Notes: generated by a model not told the origin, from the letters alone. Counted from the stretch's first letter, positions 33,502 to 42,369 are shown. The stretch is 42,465 nt of DNA from an uncultured Prevotellaceae bacterium (GCA_900314655.1 OMWC01000031.1:1-42465); one strand, 5' to 3'. A program made the numbers and translations.

Positions 33502-34929
33502 TTAAGCGGCTTTCTGCTTGGCCAGTTTAGCCTGCCATTTCTGAATTTCTTTCTTTGCCTTGGCCAATTGTGCCAGATAGGCATAGTCAGCATTGAGGCA
33601 TGCAAAAGTGGCAGCCGAAAGCGAGCGTGCGCTCCAAACGTCGCTCATATACTCAAGTCCGGCAACGACGCGGCTCTTTCCGTAGTCAAGTCCGCGGGCG
33701 ATGAGTTCGTCTTTCTTATCAGGAAACAGTTCAGACAACAGCAGGCCAAAGCCGAATCCTACAGAAGCATGACAGGATGGGCCAATGGTGGTAGGACAAA
33801 GCGTAGCATCAAGCTCAGGGAATCCGGAAGCCTCACCGGCTTTCACGTATGGACGTTTGCGGGCCTTCTGAGCCGTTGAAGAACATACCTCCACGAAATC
33901 AGCATGCGCCTTCTGCAAGAGTGCATAAGTGGCAGGAAGATCCTTTTCGGAGACTTGGAATCCCAGCACTTCCTCCATACGGCTCATCACGCCCTTGAAA
34001 GTGATGGCCGTATCGGCAAGAGCCACTTTCATTCGCTCAGGTGTGCGGTCTTTCTTACCCATCTGATAGCGCATCCAGTCATCATAGAACTCTACGTCAT
34101 TTGTATCAGCAGGCAGCGCCAGATAACGGGCTCCGCAAGGACGTGTCTCAGCCGTGAGCCAAGGTCCGGGCTGCAATTTGCCGATGCGTACCTTCTGGGC
34201 CTTTATTCCTTTCATCTTACGGTATTCTTCGCGGGCTTTTGCCAACTGAGCCTGATAACCGGCATTGTTGTGAAGCTGTGCAAAGGTGGCCGCAGCCACA
34301 ACCATCGCCGGAAGCAAATCGCTCTCATAATGGAATCCGGCTATGATGCGGTTGACACCCATCTTACAAGCACGCCACATCACGGTGTCCACATTCTCAG
34401 GTGCAATCTCGGTGATGGCAAACGCTGAAGCATAGGCAATCACGGAATGGCCTGACGGATAGGAGAAGGATGAAAAACCGTATTCATCTGCCGTAGGTTC
34501 CACCGAGCCTTCATTAAACACCTTCATCGGGCGATAGCGCTGATAGAAGTTCTTGGCGGCCTTGTTGTTGACGCGGGCATCGGCTATCGACCTCGAAATC
34601 TGCAAGAATATCTCCGGCGTGTTCTCACGGGTCACGTCAAGTCCTGTCAGATTGGCAAAGAAAGGAATCACGATATCCAATTCGAAATGCTGGTCCATAA
34701 TGGCTTCCTGCAGGCTCTTCCCCACGCGCTGCTGCTTTCCCCATTGGTAGCGGATAAAGTCGCCGCCGAAAAGCGGATCACCGATAGCAGCCGGAGCATC
34801 AATCCAACGGCTGCTCGTGGGATACTCGTCGTCACTCAGAAAGCCTGGATCTCTGCGGTCCTGCGCATAGGCAACGGTAGATGTCAAGAGCATGAATGCT
34901 CCAAGAATGATAAAAAAACGTTTGTTCAT
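33502..34929 (-). CDS. Secreted tandem PAP2/class A acid phosphatase, second domain degenerate
   Basis: The 475-residue product has a signal peptide (cleavage near AYA-QDR, residue 22) and two class A acid-phosphatase-like (PAP2) domains. The first (about 50-235) is intact: Lys126-x6-Arg133-Pro134, PSGH (158-161), and Arg194-x5-His200-x3-Asp204. The second (about 270-455) keeps Arg359-Pro360, PSCH (384-387), Arg420 and Asp430. It has Thr352 where the lysine should be and Glu426 in place of the histidine that accepts the phosphate. So the C-terminal copy should not be catalytic by the usual mechanism. Both copies end in a similar helix (YQAQLAKAREE / YLAQLAKAKKE). A -7 element TATCTTTG (34975-34968) lies upstream. 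Confidence 0.85.
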   Translation of the reverse strand: MNKRFFIILGAFMLLTSTVAYAQDRRDPGFLSDDEYPTSSRWIDAPAAIGDPLFGGDFIRYQWGKQQRVGKSLQEAIMDQHFELDIVIPFFANLTGLDVTRENTPEIFLQISRSIADARVNNKAAKNFYQRYRPMKVFNEGSVEPTADEYGFSSFSYPSGHSVIAYASAFAITEIAPENVDTVMWRACKMGVNRIIAGFHYESDLLPAMVVAAATFAQLHNNAGYQAQLAKAREEYRKMKGIKAQKVRIGKLQPGPWLTAETRPCGARYLALPADTNDVEFYDDWMRYQMGKKDRTPERMKVALADTAITFKGVMSRMEEVLGFQVSEKDLPATYALLQKAHADFVEVCSSTAQKARKRPYVKAGEASGFPELDATLCPTTIGPSCHASVGFGFGLLLSELFPDKKDELIARGLDYGKSRVVAGLEYMSDVWSARSLSAATFACLNADYAYLAQLAKAKKEIQKWQAKLAKQKAA

Positions 34930-35048
34930 TTTAATGATTGATTTGGTTAATATTCGGATTTCTTTTGCAAAGATAGTATTTTATTTTAAAAAACAGTACC
35001 AATCAGGTAGTTTTTTGTTAAAAACAAATGTATTTCAAAAAATATTAG

Positions 35049-35056
35049 TACCTTTG
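35049..35056 (+). promoter_or_regulatory. -7 element of the EFR1 gene, leaderless transcript expected
   Basis: TACCTTTG ends four bases before the ATG at 35061. The flavodoxin fingerprint starts at residue 2, so a later start is not possible. The -33 element is unclear (TTTTTTG at 35011-35017 is too far). Confidence 0.5.
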
Positions 35057-35060
35057 CCGA

Positions 35061-35822
35061 ATGATATTCTATTTCTCTTGCACGGGCAATACGCGGTGGG
35101 CTGCAGAGATGCTCGCCACGGAACTCCGTGAGGAATTGGTCGATATGGCTCACGACAGCCGCGACTCTTATCATCTGGAAGAAGATGAACGCATAGGATT
35201 CTGCTTCCCCGTACATGGATGGAGGCCACCTGTACTGGTACGCAGATTTATTGACAAATTGGTCATTGAGAACGCTGACGGTCATTTCTGCTGGGCCCTC
35301 TGCACAGCCGGTGATGACATTGGCCAGAGCATGGAATATCTGAACGATGACTTGAAGCGGAACGGCCTGCAGGCGCAAAGCCTGTTCTCGCTGATTATGC
35401 CCGAGAGCTACGTGGGGCTTCCCTTTATGGATGTGGACAAGCCAGAAAAGGAGATGGCCAAAAAGAAAACTGCCAAACGGATGCTCGAATCATTCATACC
35501 TCTCATCCGAGAAAGAAAGACTGGCATCATTAAGACCTACAAGGGGCATTGGCCACGCATCAACAGCTATATCCTGGGCAAAGCCTTCGTCAAATGGATC
35601 ATTACGGACAAGCCCTTCCGCGTGACCGATGATTGTATCAGTTGTGGAACATGTGCGGAAGTATGCCCTACAGACGATATCATCGGCGGCCGTGGTCAGC
35701 GCCCTGCTTGGAAGCACACGGATCAATGCCTTTCATGCTTCGCTTGCTATCACCACTGCCCGACACGCGCCATCCGCTACGGAAACCGTACGGAGCACAA
35801 AGGACAGTATTATTACAAATAA
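35061..35822 (+). CDS. EFR1-family flavodoxin-ferredoxin fusion
   Basis: The product is 253 residues. A flavodoxin-like N-terminal domain (IFYFSCTGNTRWAAE, phosphate loop of FMN, residues 2-16; CFPVHGWRPP) is joined to a bacterial 2[4Fe-4S] ferredoxin. The cluster motifs are CISCGTCAEVCP (192-203) and CLSCFACYHHCP (223-234). It transfers electrons in the cytoplasm; partner enzymes of this family are not known. The length is typical. The promoter box almost touches the start codon. The M6 protease gene follows after 19 bases, probably in the same transcript. Confidence 0.88.
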   Translation: MIFYFSCTGNTRWAAEMLATELREELVDMAHDSRDSYHLEEDERIGFCFPVHGWRPPVLVRRFIDKLVIENADGHFCWALCTAGDDIGQSMEYLNDDLKRNGLQAQSLFSLIMPESYVGLPFMDVDKPEKEMAKKKTAKRMLESFIPLIRERKTGIIKTYKGHWPRINSYILGKAFVKWIITDKPFRVTDDCISCGTCAEVCPTDDIIGGRGQRPAWKHTDQCLSCFACYHHCPTRAIRYGNRTEHKGQYYYK

Positions 35823-35841
35823 AACAACATAACTTTTAGAT

Positions 35842-37683
35842 ATGAAGAAAAAGACTTTACTTTTAATGCTGACTTTGCTCATGAGCATCAACTCATGGGG
35901 AGCCAAAGCATTCCCGGGCCCATACACCTTCACGCAGCCTGACGGTACCCGTCTGTCTGTGACGCTTCACGGCGATGAGTATTTCAGTTACTACACCACC
36001 TTGGACGGAGTCATACTGGTGCGTGAAGGCGACACATTCTACGTTGCCGAGATTGCTGCCAACGGCGACATCAAGTCGTCAAACATCCTGGCTCACAACA
36101 ACGGGGCACGCTCTTCCAAAGAGATTAGTTTCATCCAACAGCAAGACAAAGAGAAACTTTTCAACGGCGATGCCATCAAAAAGGCCATCAGACGGGTTCC
36201 CATTTCTAATAATGTGGTGCCCAAATACACTCCCCACACAGGAAGTCCTAACATCGTGGTTATTCTGGCTCAGTTTAAAGACGTTCCTTTCACGGTCAAC
36301 GAGCCCGTAAATGCGTTCACCGAATTCTTCAACGCAACTAAGCCATTTACCGATTATGGTAATAACAATACGAGTAACATAGGCTCCGTGAAACTGTATT
36401 TCAAGCAAATGAGCAGTGGTGATTTCAATCCGAACTTCAAAGTCGTTGGTCCCATTACACTCTCCCAAAACAGAAAGTATTATGGCGGATCAAGTAAAAA
36501 TCCAAACGACGATGAAAAGGCTGGTACGCTGGCTACTGAGGCTGTAGATTCAGTGATGAAATTAGGACTGGCTGACCTGAACAGCGATGAATACGATGCC
36601 GACAATGACGGCAACGTGGACCTCGTATATATTGTTTACGCCGGACACATGCAAAACATGGGTGGCCCCAATGAGAGTGTGTGGGCTAAAGCCAGTTACA
36701 CCACACACAACATCGGAACGAAGAAGGTACGTCGCTATTGCATGAGTGGAGAACTATTACATCCAGATAGACCTGATTATATTGCCAGCATAGGTGTCAC
36801 TTGCCATGAATTCTCCCACTGCCTCGGCCTTCCCGACCTCTATGTCACATCTTCATATTATGCCGACAATCAAGAGATGGAATTTTGGGACTTAATGGAT
36901 GGCGGAGAGAACCTCCATAACGGCTGGCGACCTGCAGCCTACACGGCTTGGGAGAAAGAAGCCATGGGATGGCCCGTAGATATCCAGACCCTTTCCGAAG
37001 AAAGTACATCCGCAGACATCTCCGTGCCTACTACTGACGGCGGAACGGCCTACCGCATCGTGAATCCCAATGATGCCAACGAATACATCATGCTGGAGAA
37101 TATCAAGAAAGAGAAGTGGAACAGCGGTTGCTTTATCCCAGATGGTATCGGTAAAAACGATTATCCAGGCGGCATCTTGGCTTACCACATGAAGTATCCG
37201 AAGTCAGTTGTCGGCATGAGCGACGACCCCAACTGCCAAACAAATCCAGCTATCGCCGTGATACCTGCCGACGGATTACTGGAATCATACTACCTAAGAA
37301 AACAAACGATAGACGGAGTATTGAGAACTGATTCTACCTACAAAGCCAGTCATAAGGGAGACCTATTCAACAACGTTAACGGTCTGATTATCAGCGACGA
37401 CCTGAACCTGCCCAACTATTGCTGGTATAGTGGTTCGGAAATCATCGAAGGCTATGCTGACCGGTATAAGACTAACAAGAGCGTATCATTCACATTTGAA
37501 GGTAATGATAAAATCACCATCAACTACGTAGCCGATGTGGCAAGCAGCATTACCGACATACAGGCGCAAGGCTTCAGCACGGATGCCATCTACAGTATCG
37601 ACGGACGCTACATAGGCACAAAGAAAGAAAGTCTTCAACCAGGCATCTACATCATAAACAAGAAGAAGGTCATCATCCGATGA
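35842..37683 (+). CDS. Secreted M6-family metalloprotease
   Basis: The 613-residue product has a signal peptide (about 1-21) and an N-terminal prodomain-like segment (about 25-125). The catalytic M6 (immune inhibitor A-like) domain contains HEFSHCLGLPD: His322, Glu323, His326 and Asp332 form the HExxHxxGxxD zinc site. DADNDGNVD (252-260) is a calcium-binding-like loop. The C-terminus (IYSIDGRYIGTKKESLQPGI and onward) resembles the Por-secretion-type tail, as in the small protein at 10143. It is likely exported to the surface and degrades host or dietary protein. Its last codons form the left arm of a terminator. Confidence 0.88.
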   Translation: MKKKTLLLMLTLLMSINSWGAKAFPGPYTFTQPDGTRLSVTLHGDEYFSYYTTLDGVILVREGDTFYVAEIAANGDIKSSNILAHNNGARSSKEISFIQQQDKEKLFNGDAIKKAIRRVPISNNVVPKYTPHTGSPNIVVILAQFKDVPFTVNEPVNAFTEFFNATKPFTDYGNNNTSNIGSVKLYFKQMSSGDFNPNFKVVGPITLSQNRKYYGGSSKNPNDDEKAGTLATEAVDSVMKLGLADLNSDEYDADNDGNVDLVYIVYAGHMQNMGGPNESVWAKASYTTHNIGTKKVRRYCMSGELLHPDRPDYIASIGVTCHEFSHCLGLPDLYVTSSYYADNQEMEFWDLMDGGENLHNGWRPAAYTAWEKEAMGWPVDIQTLSEESTSADISVPTTDGGTAYRIVNPNDANEYIMLENIKKEKWNSGCFIPDGIGKNDYPGGILAYHMKYPKSVVGMSDDPNCQTNPAIAVIPADGLLESYYLRKQTIDGVLRTDSTYKASHKGDLFNNVNGLIISDDLNLPNYCWYSGSEIIEGYADRYKTNKSVSFTFEGNDKITINYVADVASSITDIQAQGFSTDAIYSIDGRYIGTKKESLQPGIYIINKKKVIIR

Positions 37684-37696
37684 CCTTCTTTCTTTT
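37663..37696. terminator. Terminator built into the end of the M6 protease gene
   Basis: AAGAAGGTCATC (37663-37674) pairs perfectly with GATGACCTTCTT (37679-37690), loop ATCC, followed by TCTTTT. The stop codon TGA (37681-37683) lies in the right arm. Read leftward it also ends the transglycosylase gene, whose stop is at 37695. Confidence 0.85.
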
Positions 37697-38813
37697 ATAC
37701 ATGATAGCGGTATTTCCTCTTGGCTTTCCTCGGCATAACGGGAGAAGCACCGCCTGAATACGAGCGTCCCATAGGCACACCGCCATATTGTGAATAGCGC
37801 GAGCGGATACGCTCCACATAATCGATTGTCTCCGAACTGCGCATGTAACCATTCTTCACCACCGGATCACGATAGTATTCGGGGTTGCTGAGCAAAGCCA
37901 AGTAACGCGAAACAGAACCCCACGTCCGAGTGTCAGCTCCGTGCTTACGAGCCAAAGCCATAGCATCCCGCACGTGCCCTGCACCTCCATTATAGGCAGC
38001 AAGCACAAAGTTCTGGCGTTCATGCACATTGGGAATATCACCGAACGTCTGCATCAGTTGCTGCAGATAACGAGCTGCTGCAGAGATATTTGCTTCAGGT
38101 TCATGAATCTGCTCCATAGGCAATCCCAGATGGGCTGCCGTCTTCGGCATAATCTGCATCAGACCTCGTGCACCAGCCCACGAACGCGCCTGCGGATCAA
38201 AACAACTCTCCTGATAGCATTGGGCTGCCATCAAGCGCCAGTCCCAACGCGCAACAGGTGCATATTTCTGAAACAGCGCATCATATTTAGATATAATGCC
38301 TGAGCTGCGGTTCAAGTATGGGGAATATACGCGACGCTTCACCTTAGCCACCGTAAACAACCGCTTCTCTTCCTTGCGGGCCTCGGCTATCATTTCAGGA
38401 CGATACCACTTGCGAAGTTCTTCTTCCAACGATTTTTCGTTTGCACGTAAGGAATCTGGAGGCAATAGTGCCATCACGTCGCCGCCACCTGACTTCAGTT
38501 TGCTGACCACTTCGGCGGAATCCTTACATACCTCAACCCGAAGTCCCACTCCCAAATGCTGTGCAAACTTCTCGGCAACCAGATACTGGATACCCATCCC
38601 TCGACCGTGGTAGTCATAATAAGTCTCGGGGCCGCTGATGGTGAGAAAGATGAGTTCGCCATTGGCCATGATATCTCTAAGCGAGAAGGTCCCGTCGGCA
38701 GGAATCGTATCCGTAACTGCACCCCATGGCGCAATCACCGGGCCTTGCTGCCGTTTCTTACAAGATGACAGCAAAACCAATAATAATGCAACATATATGT
38801 ATATCTTTCTCAC
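37695..38813 (-). CDS. MltF-like membrane-bound lytic transglycosylase (lipoprotein)
   Basis: The 372-residue product has a lipoprotein signal (IYVALLLVLLSSC), an SBP_bac_3-like domain (about 40-165) and an SLT lysozyme-like domain (about 185-345). The catalytic Glu is in CYQESCFDPQA, with GARGLMQIMPKTA and LAAYNGGAGHV as in MltF/Slt70. It cleaves peptidoglycan to 1,6-anhydro-muropeptides from the outer membrane's inner face. I chose the GTG at 38813. The longer in-frame start at 38855 lies upstream of the promoter (-7 at 38830-38823), and the signal peptide begins right at VRKIYIY. The leader would be only a few bases. Confidence 0.88.
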   Translation of the reverse strand: MRKIYIYVALLLVLLSSCKKRQQGPVIAPWGAVTDTIPADGTFSLRDIMANGELIFLTISGPETYYDYHGRGMGIQYLVAEKFAQHLGVGLRVEVCKDSAEVVSKLKSGGGDVMALLPPDSLRANEKSLEEELRKWYRPEMIAEARKEEKRLFTVAKVKRRVYSPYLNRSSGIISKYDALFQKYAPVARWDWRLMAAQCYQESCFDPQARSWAGARGLMQIMPKTAAHLGLPMEQIHEPEANISAAARYLQQLMQTFGDIPNVHERQNFVLAAYNGGAGHVRDAMALARKHGADTRTWGSVSRYLALLSNPEYYRDPVVKNGYMRSSETIDYVERIRSRYSQYGGVPMGRSYSGGASPVMPRKAKRKYRYHV

Positions 38814-38822
38814 AATCGGCCA

Positions 38823-38856
38823 CAAAATTACAACTTTATTTGCAGATACGAGCAAA
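38823..38856 (-). promoter_or_regulatory. Promoter of the lytic transglycosylase gene
   Basis: On the minus strand, TTTG (38856-38853), 22 bases, TAATTTTG (38830-38823). It overlaps the divergent hisG promoter. Confidence 0.6.
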
Positions 38857-38870
38857 ATTGAGTAATTTTG
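38839..38870 (+). promoter_or_regulatory. Promoter of the his operon
   Basis: TTTG (38839-38842), exactly 20 bases, TAATTTTG (38863-38870). Its -33 lies within the spacer of the divergent transglycosylase promoter, so the two probably compete. Confidence 0.75.
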
Positions 38871-38871
38871 C

Positions 38872-38902
38872 TGCGATTTTTAAGAATTAGATATAAATCG
38901 CA
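38872..38902 (+). promoter_or_regulatory. 5' leader hairpin ahead of hisG
   Basis: TGCGATTT (38872-38879) is the exact reverse complement of AAATCGCA (38895-38902), with a 15-base loop. It would form at the very 5' end of the his mRNA, 11 bases before the hisG ATG. It may protect the transcript or control access to the start. I see no histidine-rich leader peptide. Confidence 0.5.
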
Positions 38903-38913
38903 AAGAATTTAAG

Positions 38914-39765
38914 ATGTTAAGAATTGCAGTACAGTCGAAAGGTCGTCTCTACGAAGACACAATGAATCTGCTGGCCGAAGCCGATATCAAGATCAGCAAC
39001 AGCAAGCGAACTCTCCTCGTCCAGTCATCCAACTTCCCCATAGAAGTACTTTACCTGCGCGACGATGACATTCCCCAAAGCGTAGCAAGCGGAGTGGCCG
39101 ATATCGGCATCGTGGGTGAAAACGAATTCGTGGAGCGCAACGAAGACGCTGAAATCATCGACCGGCTGGGATTCTCCAAATGCCGGCTCTCGCTGGCCAT
39201 CCCCAAGGCTATCGAGTATCCCGGCGTAGAATGGTTCAACGGCAAGAAGATAGCCACCTCCTACCCTTTCATCCTGAAGAAATTCATGAAGGAGAAAGGC
39301 ATTTCAACCGATATACACGTCATCACCGGTTCCGTAGAGATTTCTCCGGGCATCGGCTTGGCCGACGGTATCTTTGATATTGTCTCTTCCGGTTCCACAC
39401 TCGTCAGCAACAATCTGCGCGAAGTGGAAGTGGTGATGAAGAGTGAGGCTCTGCTCATCGGCAACAAACAGATGGACGACGAGAAGAAGGCCATCCTCAA
39501 AGAGATGCTCTTCCGTTTTGCAGCCGTCAGGCAGGCTGAAGACAAGAAATACGTTCGCATGAACGCTCCTAAGGCACGGCTTCAGGAAATCATCGAGGTG
39601 CTGCCTGGCCTCAAGAGTCCCACCATCATCCCCCTGGCTGATGAAGAATGGTGCTCTGTGCATGCCGTACTCGACCAGAAACGCTTCTGGGAAATCATCG
39701 GCAAACTGAAAGAGCTGGGAGCACAGGGCATTCTGGTGACCCCAATTGAAAAAATGATTCTATAA
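38914..39765 (+). CDS. ATP phosphoribosyltransferase, long form
   Basis: HisG catalyses the first step of histidine synthesis, joining ATP and PRPP. At 283 residues it is the long form with a C-terminal ACT-like regulatory domain (about 210-283), which gives feedback control by histidine and needs no HisZ. The N-terminal MLRIAVQSKGRLYEDTMNLL and GVADIGIVGENE are typical, and the PRPP-binding loop is GLADGIFDIVSSGSTLVSNN (about 149-168). It is the first gene of hisG-hisD-hisC, with hisD starting four bases after its stop. Confidence 0.95.
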   Translation: MLRIAVQSKGRLYEDTMNLLAEADIKISNSKRTLLVQSSNFPIEVLYLRDDDIPQSVASGVADIGIVGENEFVERNEDAEIIDRLGFSKCRLSLAIPKAIEYPGVEWFNGKKIATSYPFILKKFMKEKGISTDIHVITGSVEISPGIGLADGIFDIVSSGSTLVSNNLREVEVVMKSEALLIGNKQMDDEKKAILKEMLFRFAAVRQAEDKKYVRMNAPKARLQEIIEVLPGLKSPTIIPLADEEWCSVHAVLDQKRFWEIIGKLKELGAQGILVTPIEKMIL

Positions 39766-39769
39766 TCGT

Positions 39770-41059
39770 ATGAAGATTATCAAATACCCGAGAAAAGAGG
39801 AATGGAACCAATTGGTGGAACGTCCGCATCTGGACGTTTCGCAATTGAATGCCACGGTGGAAAACGTACTCAAAGACGTCCGTCAGAACGGCGACAAAGC
39901 CGTAATGGCCTACGAAGAGAAGTTCGACCATGCCACGCTCTCATCCCTTGCAGTCACCGAGGCTGAAATCGACGAGGCCATGACTATGGTCAGCGAAGAG
40001 TTGCTGAATGCACTTAAGATTGCCCACCACAACATTTCTAAGTTCCATGAATCCCAGAAGTTCGAGGGCGCCAAAGTGGAAACCTGCAAAGGTGTCAGCT
40101 GCTGGCAGAAGAGCGTACCTATCGAAAAGGTGGGCCTCTACATTCCCGGCGGCACAGCTCCCCTGTTCTCCACGGTGCTGATGCTTGCCACTCCGGCAAA
40201 GATTGCAGGATGTCGCGAGATTGTGCTATGCACCCCACCCAACCGTGAAGGTCGCGTGAATCCTGCCATTCTGGCTGCTGCACGCATTGCAGGCGTGAGC
40301 CGCATATTCAAGGCTGGAGGCGTACAGGCTATCGGTGCGATGGCTTATGGAACGGAATCCGTGCCAAAGGTTTTCAAGATCTTCGGCCCTGGCAACCAGT
40401 ATGTGATGGCTGCCAAACAACAGGTCTCGCTCCACGACGTGGCCATTGACATGCCCGCCGGCCCCAGCGAAGTCTGTGTGATAGCCGACGAAACAAGTCA
40501 CCCCGACTTTGTGGCTGCCGACCTTCTATCGCAGGCTGAACACGGCATCGACTCGCAGGTGTTTCTCATCACCACTTCTGAGGAAATGCTCCAGAAAGTG
40601 CAGCAGGAGATTCACCGCCAGGTGGAACTTCTGCCTCGCAAGGACATTGCGATGAAATCACTCGACAATTCCGAGCTTGTGCTTGTACATGACAAGCAGG
40701 AAGCCATGGAACTCTGCAACCTCTATGCGCCTGAGCATCTCGTCATCTCTACCGACGACAATGCCCAACTGGCTGAGCAGGTAATCAATGCCGGAAGTGT
40801 GTTCCTTGGCCATTATGCATGCGAGAGTGCAGGCGACTACGCCAGCGGCACCAACCACACGCTGCCCACTCACGGGTATGCCGTGGCCTACAACGGCGTG
40901 AATCTGGATAGCTATTGCCGCAAAGTGACCTTCCAGCATCTCACCGAGGAAGGCATCCGCTCCATCGGGCGTGCCGTAGAAGTGATGGCTGAGAACGAGC
41001 AGCTGCAGGCTCACCGCAATGCAATGACCGTACGTATACAAAGTTTAAACAAACAATAA
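39770..41059 (+). CDS. Histidinol dehydrogenase
   Basis: HisD oxidises L-histidinol to histidine in two NAD-dependent steps with zinc. The product is 429 residues, normal length. Visible landmarks are [69 protein letters not shown] (zinc/catalytic region), APEHL and the zinc-binding end region [15 protein letters not shown]. It is co-transcribed with hisG (four-base gap). hisC follows after 40 bases. Confidence 0.96.
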   Translation: MKIIKYPRKEEWNQLVERPHLDVSQLNATVENVLKDVRQNGDKAVMAYEEKFDHATLSSLAVTEAEIDEAMTMVSEELLNALKIAHHNISKFHESQKFEGAKVETCKGVSCWQKSVPIEKVGLYIPGGTAPLFSTVLMLATPAKIAGCREIVLCTPPNREGRVNPAILAAARIAGVSRIFKAGGVQAIGAMAYGTESVPKVFKIFGPGNQYVMAAKQQVSLHDVAIDMPAGPSEVCVIADETSHPDFVAADLLSQAEHGIDSQVFLITTSEEMLQKVQQEIHRQVELLPRKDIAMKSLDNSELVLVHDKQEAMELCNLYAPEHLVISTDDNAQLAEQVINAGSVFLGHYACESAGDYASGTNHTLPTHGYAVAYNGVNLDSYCRKVTFQHLTEEGIRSIGRAVEVMAENEQLQAHRNAMTVRIQSLNKQ

Positions 41060-41099
41060 ATGCCTGATTGACTGGCGTTTACCGCTGGTTTCCCACAAT

Positions 41100-42134
41100 A
41101 TGAGAACATTAGAAGAACTGACCCGCCCGAACATTTGGCAACTGGCTCCCTACAGTAGTGCACGCAACGAATACAGCGGCCATGTTGCTCACGTGTTTCT
41201 CGATGCCAACGAGAACCCCTACAACCAGCCCTTCAACCGCTATCCCGACCCCTTGCAGCAGGAACTCAAGGAAAGGATTTCGAAGGTGAAAGGGATACCT
41301 GCCGAATGCATTTTCCTCGGCAATGGTAGCGATGAAGCCATCGACCTGCCCTACAGATGCTTCACACGTCCGGGCATCGACAACGTGGTGGCCATAGAGC
41401 CAACATACGGAATGTATAAAGTCTGCGCCGATATCAACGACGTGGAATACCGGCCCGTCTTGCTTGATGAACAATACCAGATTACGGCAGAAAAACTGCT
41501 TGCTGCCTGTGACAAGAATACCAAAATCATATGGATATGTTCACCTAACAATCCTACGGGTAACAGCATCAACCGCGAGGCCATCCTGAAGGTCATCACT
41601 AGTTTCGACGGATTAGTCATCGTGGATGAAGCCTACAGCGACTTTGCTTCCGAAAAGCCGCTTCGCACGGCTATCAGTCAGTTTCCGAACCTTATTGTGC
41701 TCAACACGCTGAGCAAGGCTTGGGGATGTGCAGCCATCAGATTGGGCATGGCTTTTGCCAGCAAGGAAATCATAGGTTTGTATAATAAGGTGAAGTATCC
41801 TTATAACGTGAATCTCCTTACTCAACAGCAGGCTATGGAAGCATTGAAAGACCCATTCGAGGTAGATAAGTGGGTAAAACTCTTGCTTCAGGAACGAGCC
41901 CGTATGATGCAGGCTTTCAAGGAGTTGCCTATCTGCCAGAAAGTGTACCCAACGGATGCGAACTTCTTCCTTGCCAAGGTGAATGATGCCCAGAAAACCT
42001 ACGACTATCTGGTCAATAAAGGTATCATTGTGCGCAATCGTTCACGGGTTGCACTCTGCCAAAACTGCCTGCGCATCACGATTGGCAACAAGAGCGAAAA
42101 CAACGAACTGCTCTCTGCATTGCGACAATTCTAA
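41100..42134 (+). CDS. Histidinol-phosphate aminotransferase
   Basis: HisC transfers an amino group from glutamate to imidazole-acetol phosphate, using PLP. The 344-residue class I/II aminotransferase has [17 protein letters not shown] at the N-terminus. It also shows [24 protein letters not shown], the Schiff-base lysine in TLSKAWG, and RLGMAFAS with the phosphate-binding Arg. The length is normal. It is third in hisG-hisD-hisC. In related species hisB usually comes next; here array F, a terminator and the window end follow. Confidence 0.95.
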   Translation: MRTLEELTRPNIWQLAPYSSARNEYSGHVAHVFLDANENPYNQPFNRYPDPLQQELKERISKVKGIPAECIFLGNGSDEAIDLPYRCFTRPGIDNVVAIEPTYGMYKVCADINDVEYRPVLLDEQYQITAEKLLAACDKNTKIIWICSPNNPTGNSINREAILKVITSFDGLVIVDEAYSDFASEKPLRTAISQFPNLIVLNTLSKAWGCAAIRLGMAFASKEIIGLYNKVKYPYNVNLLTQQQAMEALKDPFEVDKWVKLLLQERARMMQAFKELPICQKVYPTDANFFLAKVNDAQKTYDYLVNKGIIVRNRSRVALCQNCLRITIGNKSENNELLSALRQF

Positions 42135-42151
42135 TAACGAACAGGCGCTTT

Positions 42152-42327
42152 GCTTCCACCCATTGGAAGCATTCTTTCCACCCATTGGAAGCAATGCTTC
42201 CAGACTTTGGAAGCATCCTTTCCAGACTTTGGAAACAAAGCATCCAGACTTTGGAAATGATGCATTTAGCCTTCGCAAATGATACACTTAGGCATCGCAA
42301 ATGATGCATTTAGGATTTGAAAAGGGG
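42152..42327. repeat. 22-bp tandem array F (graded cores)
   Basis: Eight units start at 42152, 42174, 42196, 42218, 42240, 42262, 42284 and 42306, exactly 22 bp apart. Cores in order: TTCCACCCATTGGAA twice, TTCCAGACTTTGGAA three times (the third with ATCCA), then TTTAGCCTTCGCAAA, CTTAGGCATCGCAAA and TTTAGGATTTGAAAA. Most keep inverted arms while the centre changes. The array begins 18 bases past the hisC stop and runs into the terminator at 42321. Confidence 0.92.
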
Positions 42328-42356
42328 CTGCTCCTTATTTGGAACAGCCCCCTTTG
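42321..42356 (+). terminator. Terminator of the his operon segment
   Basis: AAAGGGGCTG (42321-42330) pairs with CAGCCCCCTTT (42345-42355) with TCC/GGA extending the stem inward. The tail after the stem is not T-rich, but A and T arms flank the GC core. It ends the hisGDC transcript, after array F. Confidence 0.75.
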
Positions 42357-42369
42357 CTATACTAGATCA

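Noticed and set aside
38872..38913. Histidine attenuator leader peptide ahead of hisG
   Set aside because: The leader is about 40 bases and contains no open frame with His codons; only a simple hairpin is present.
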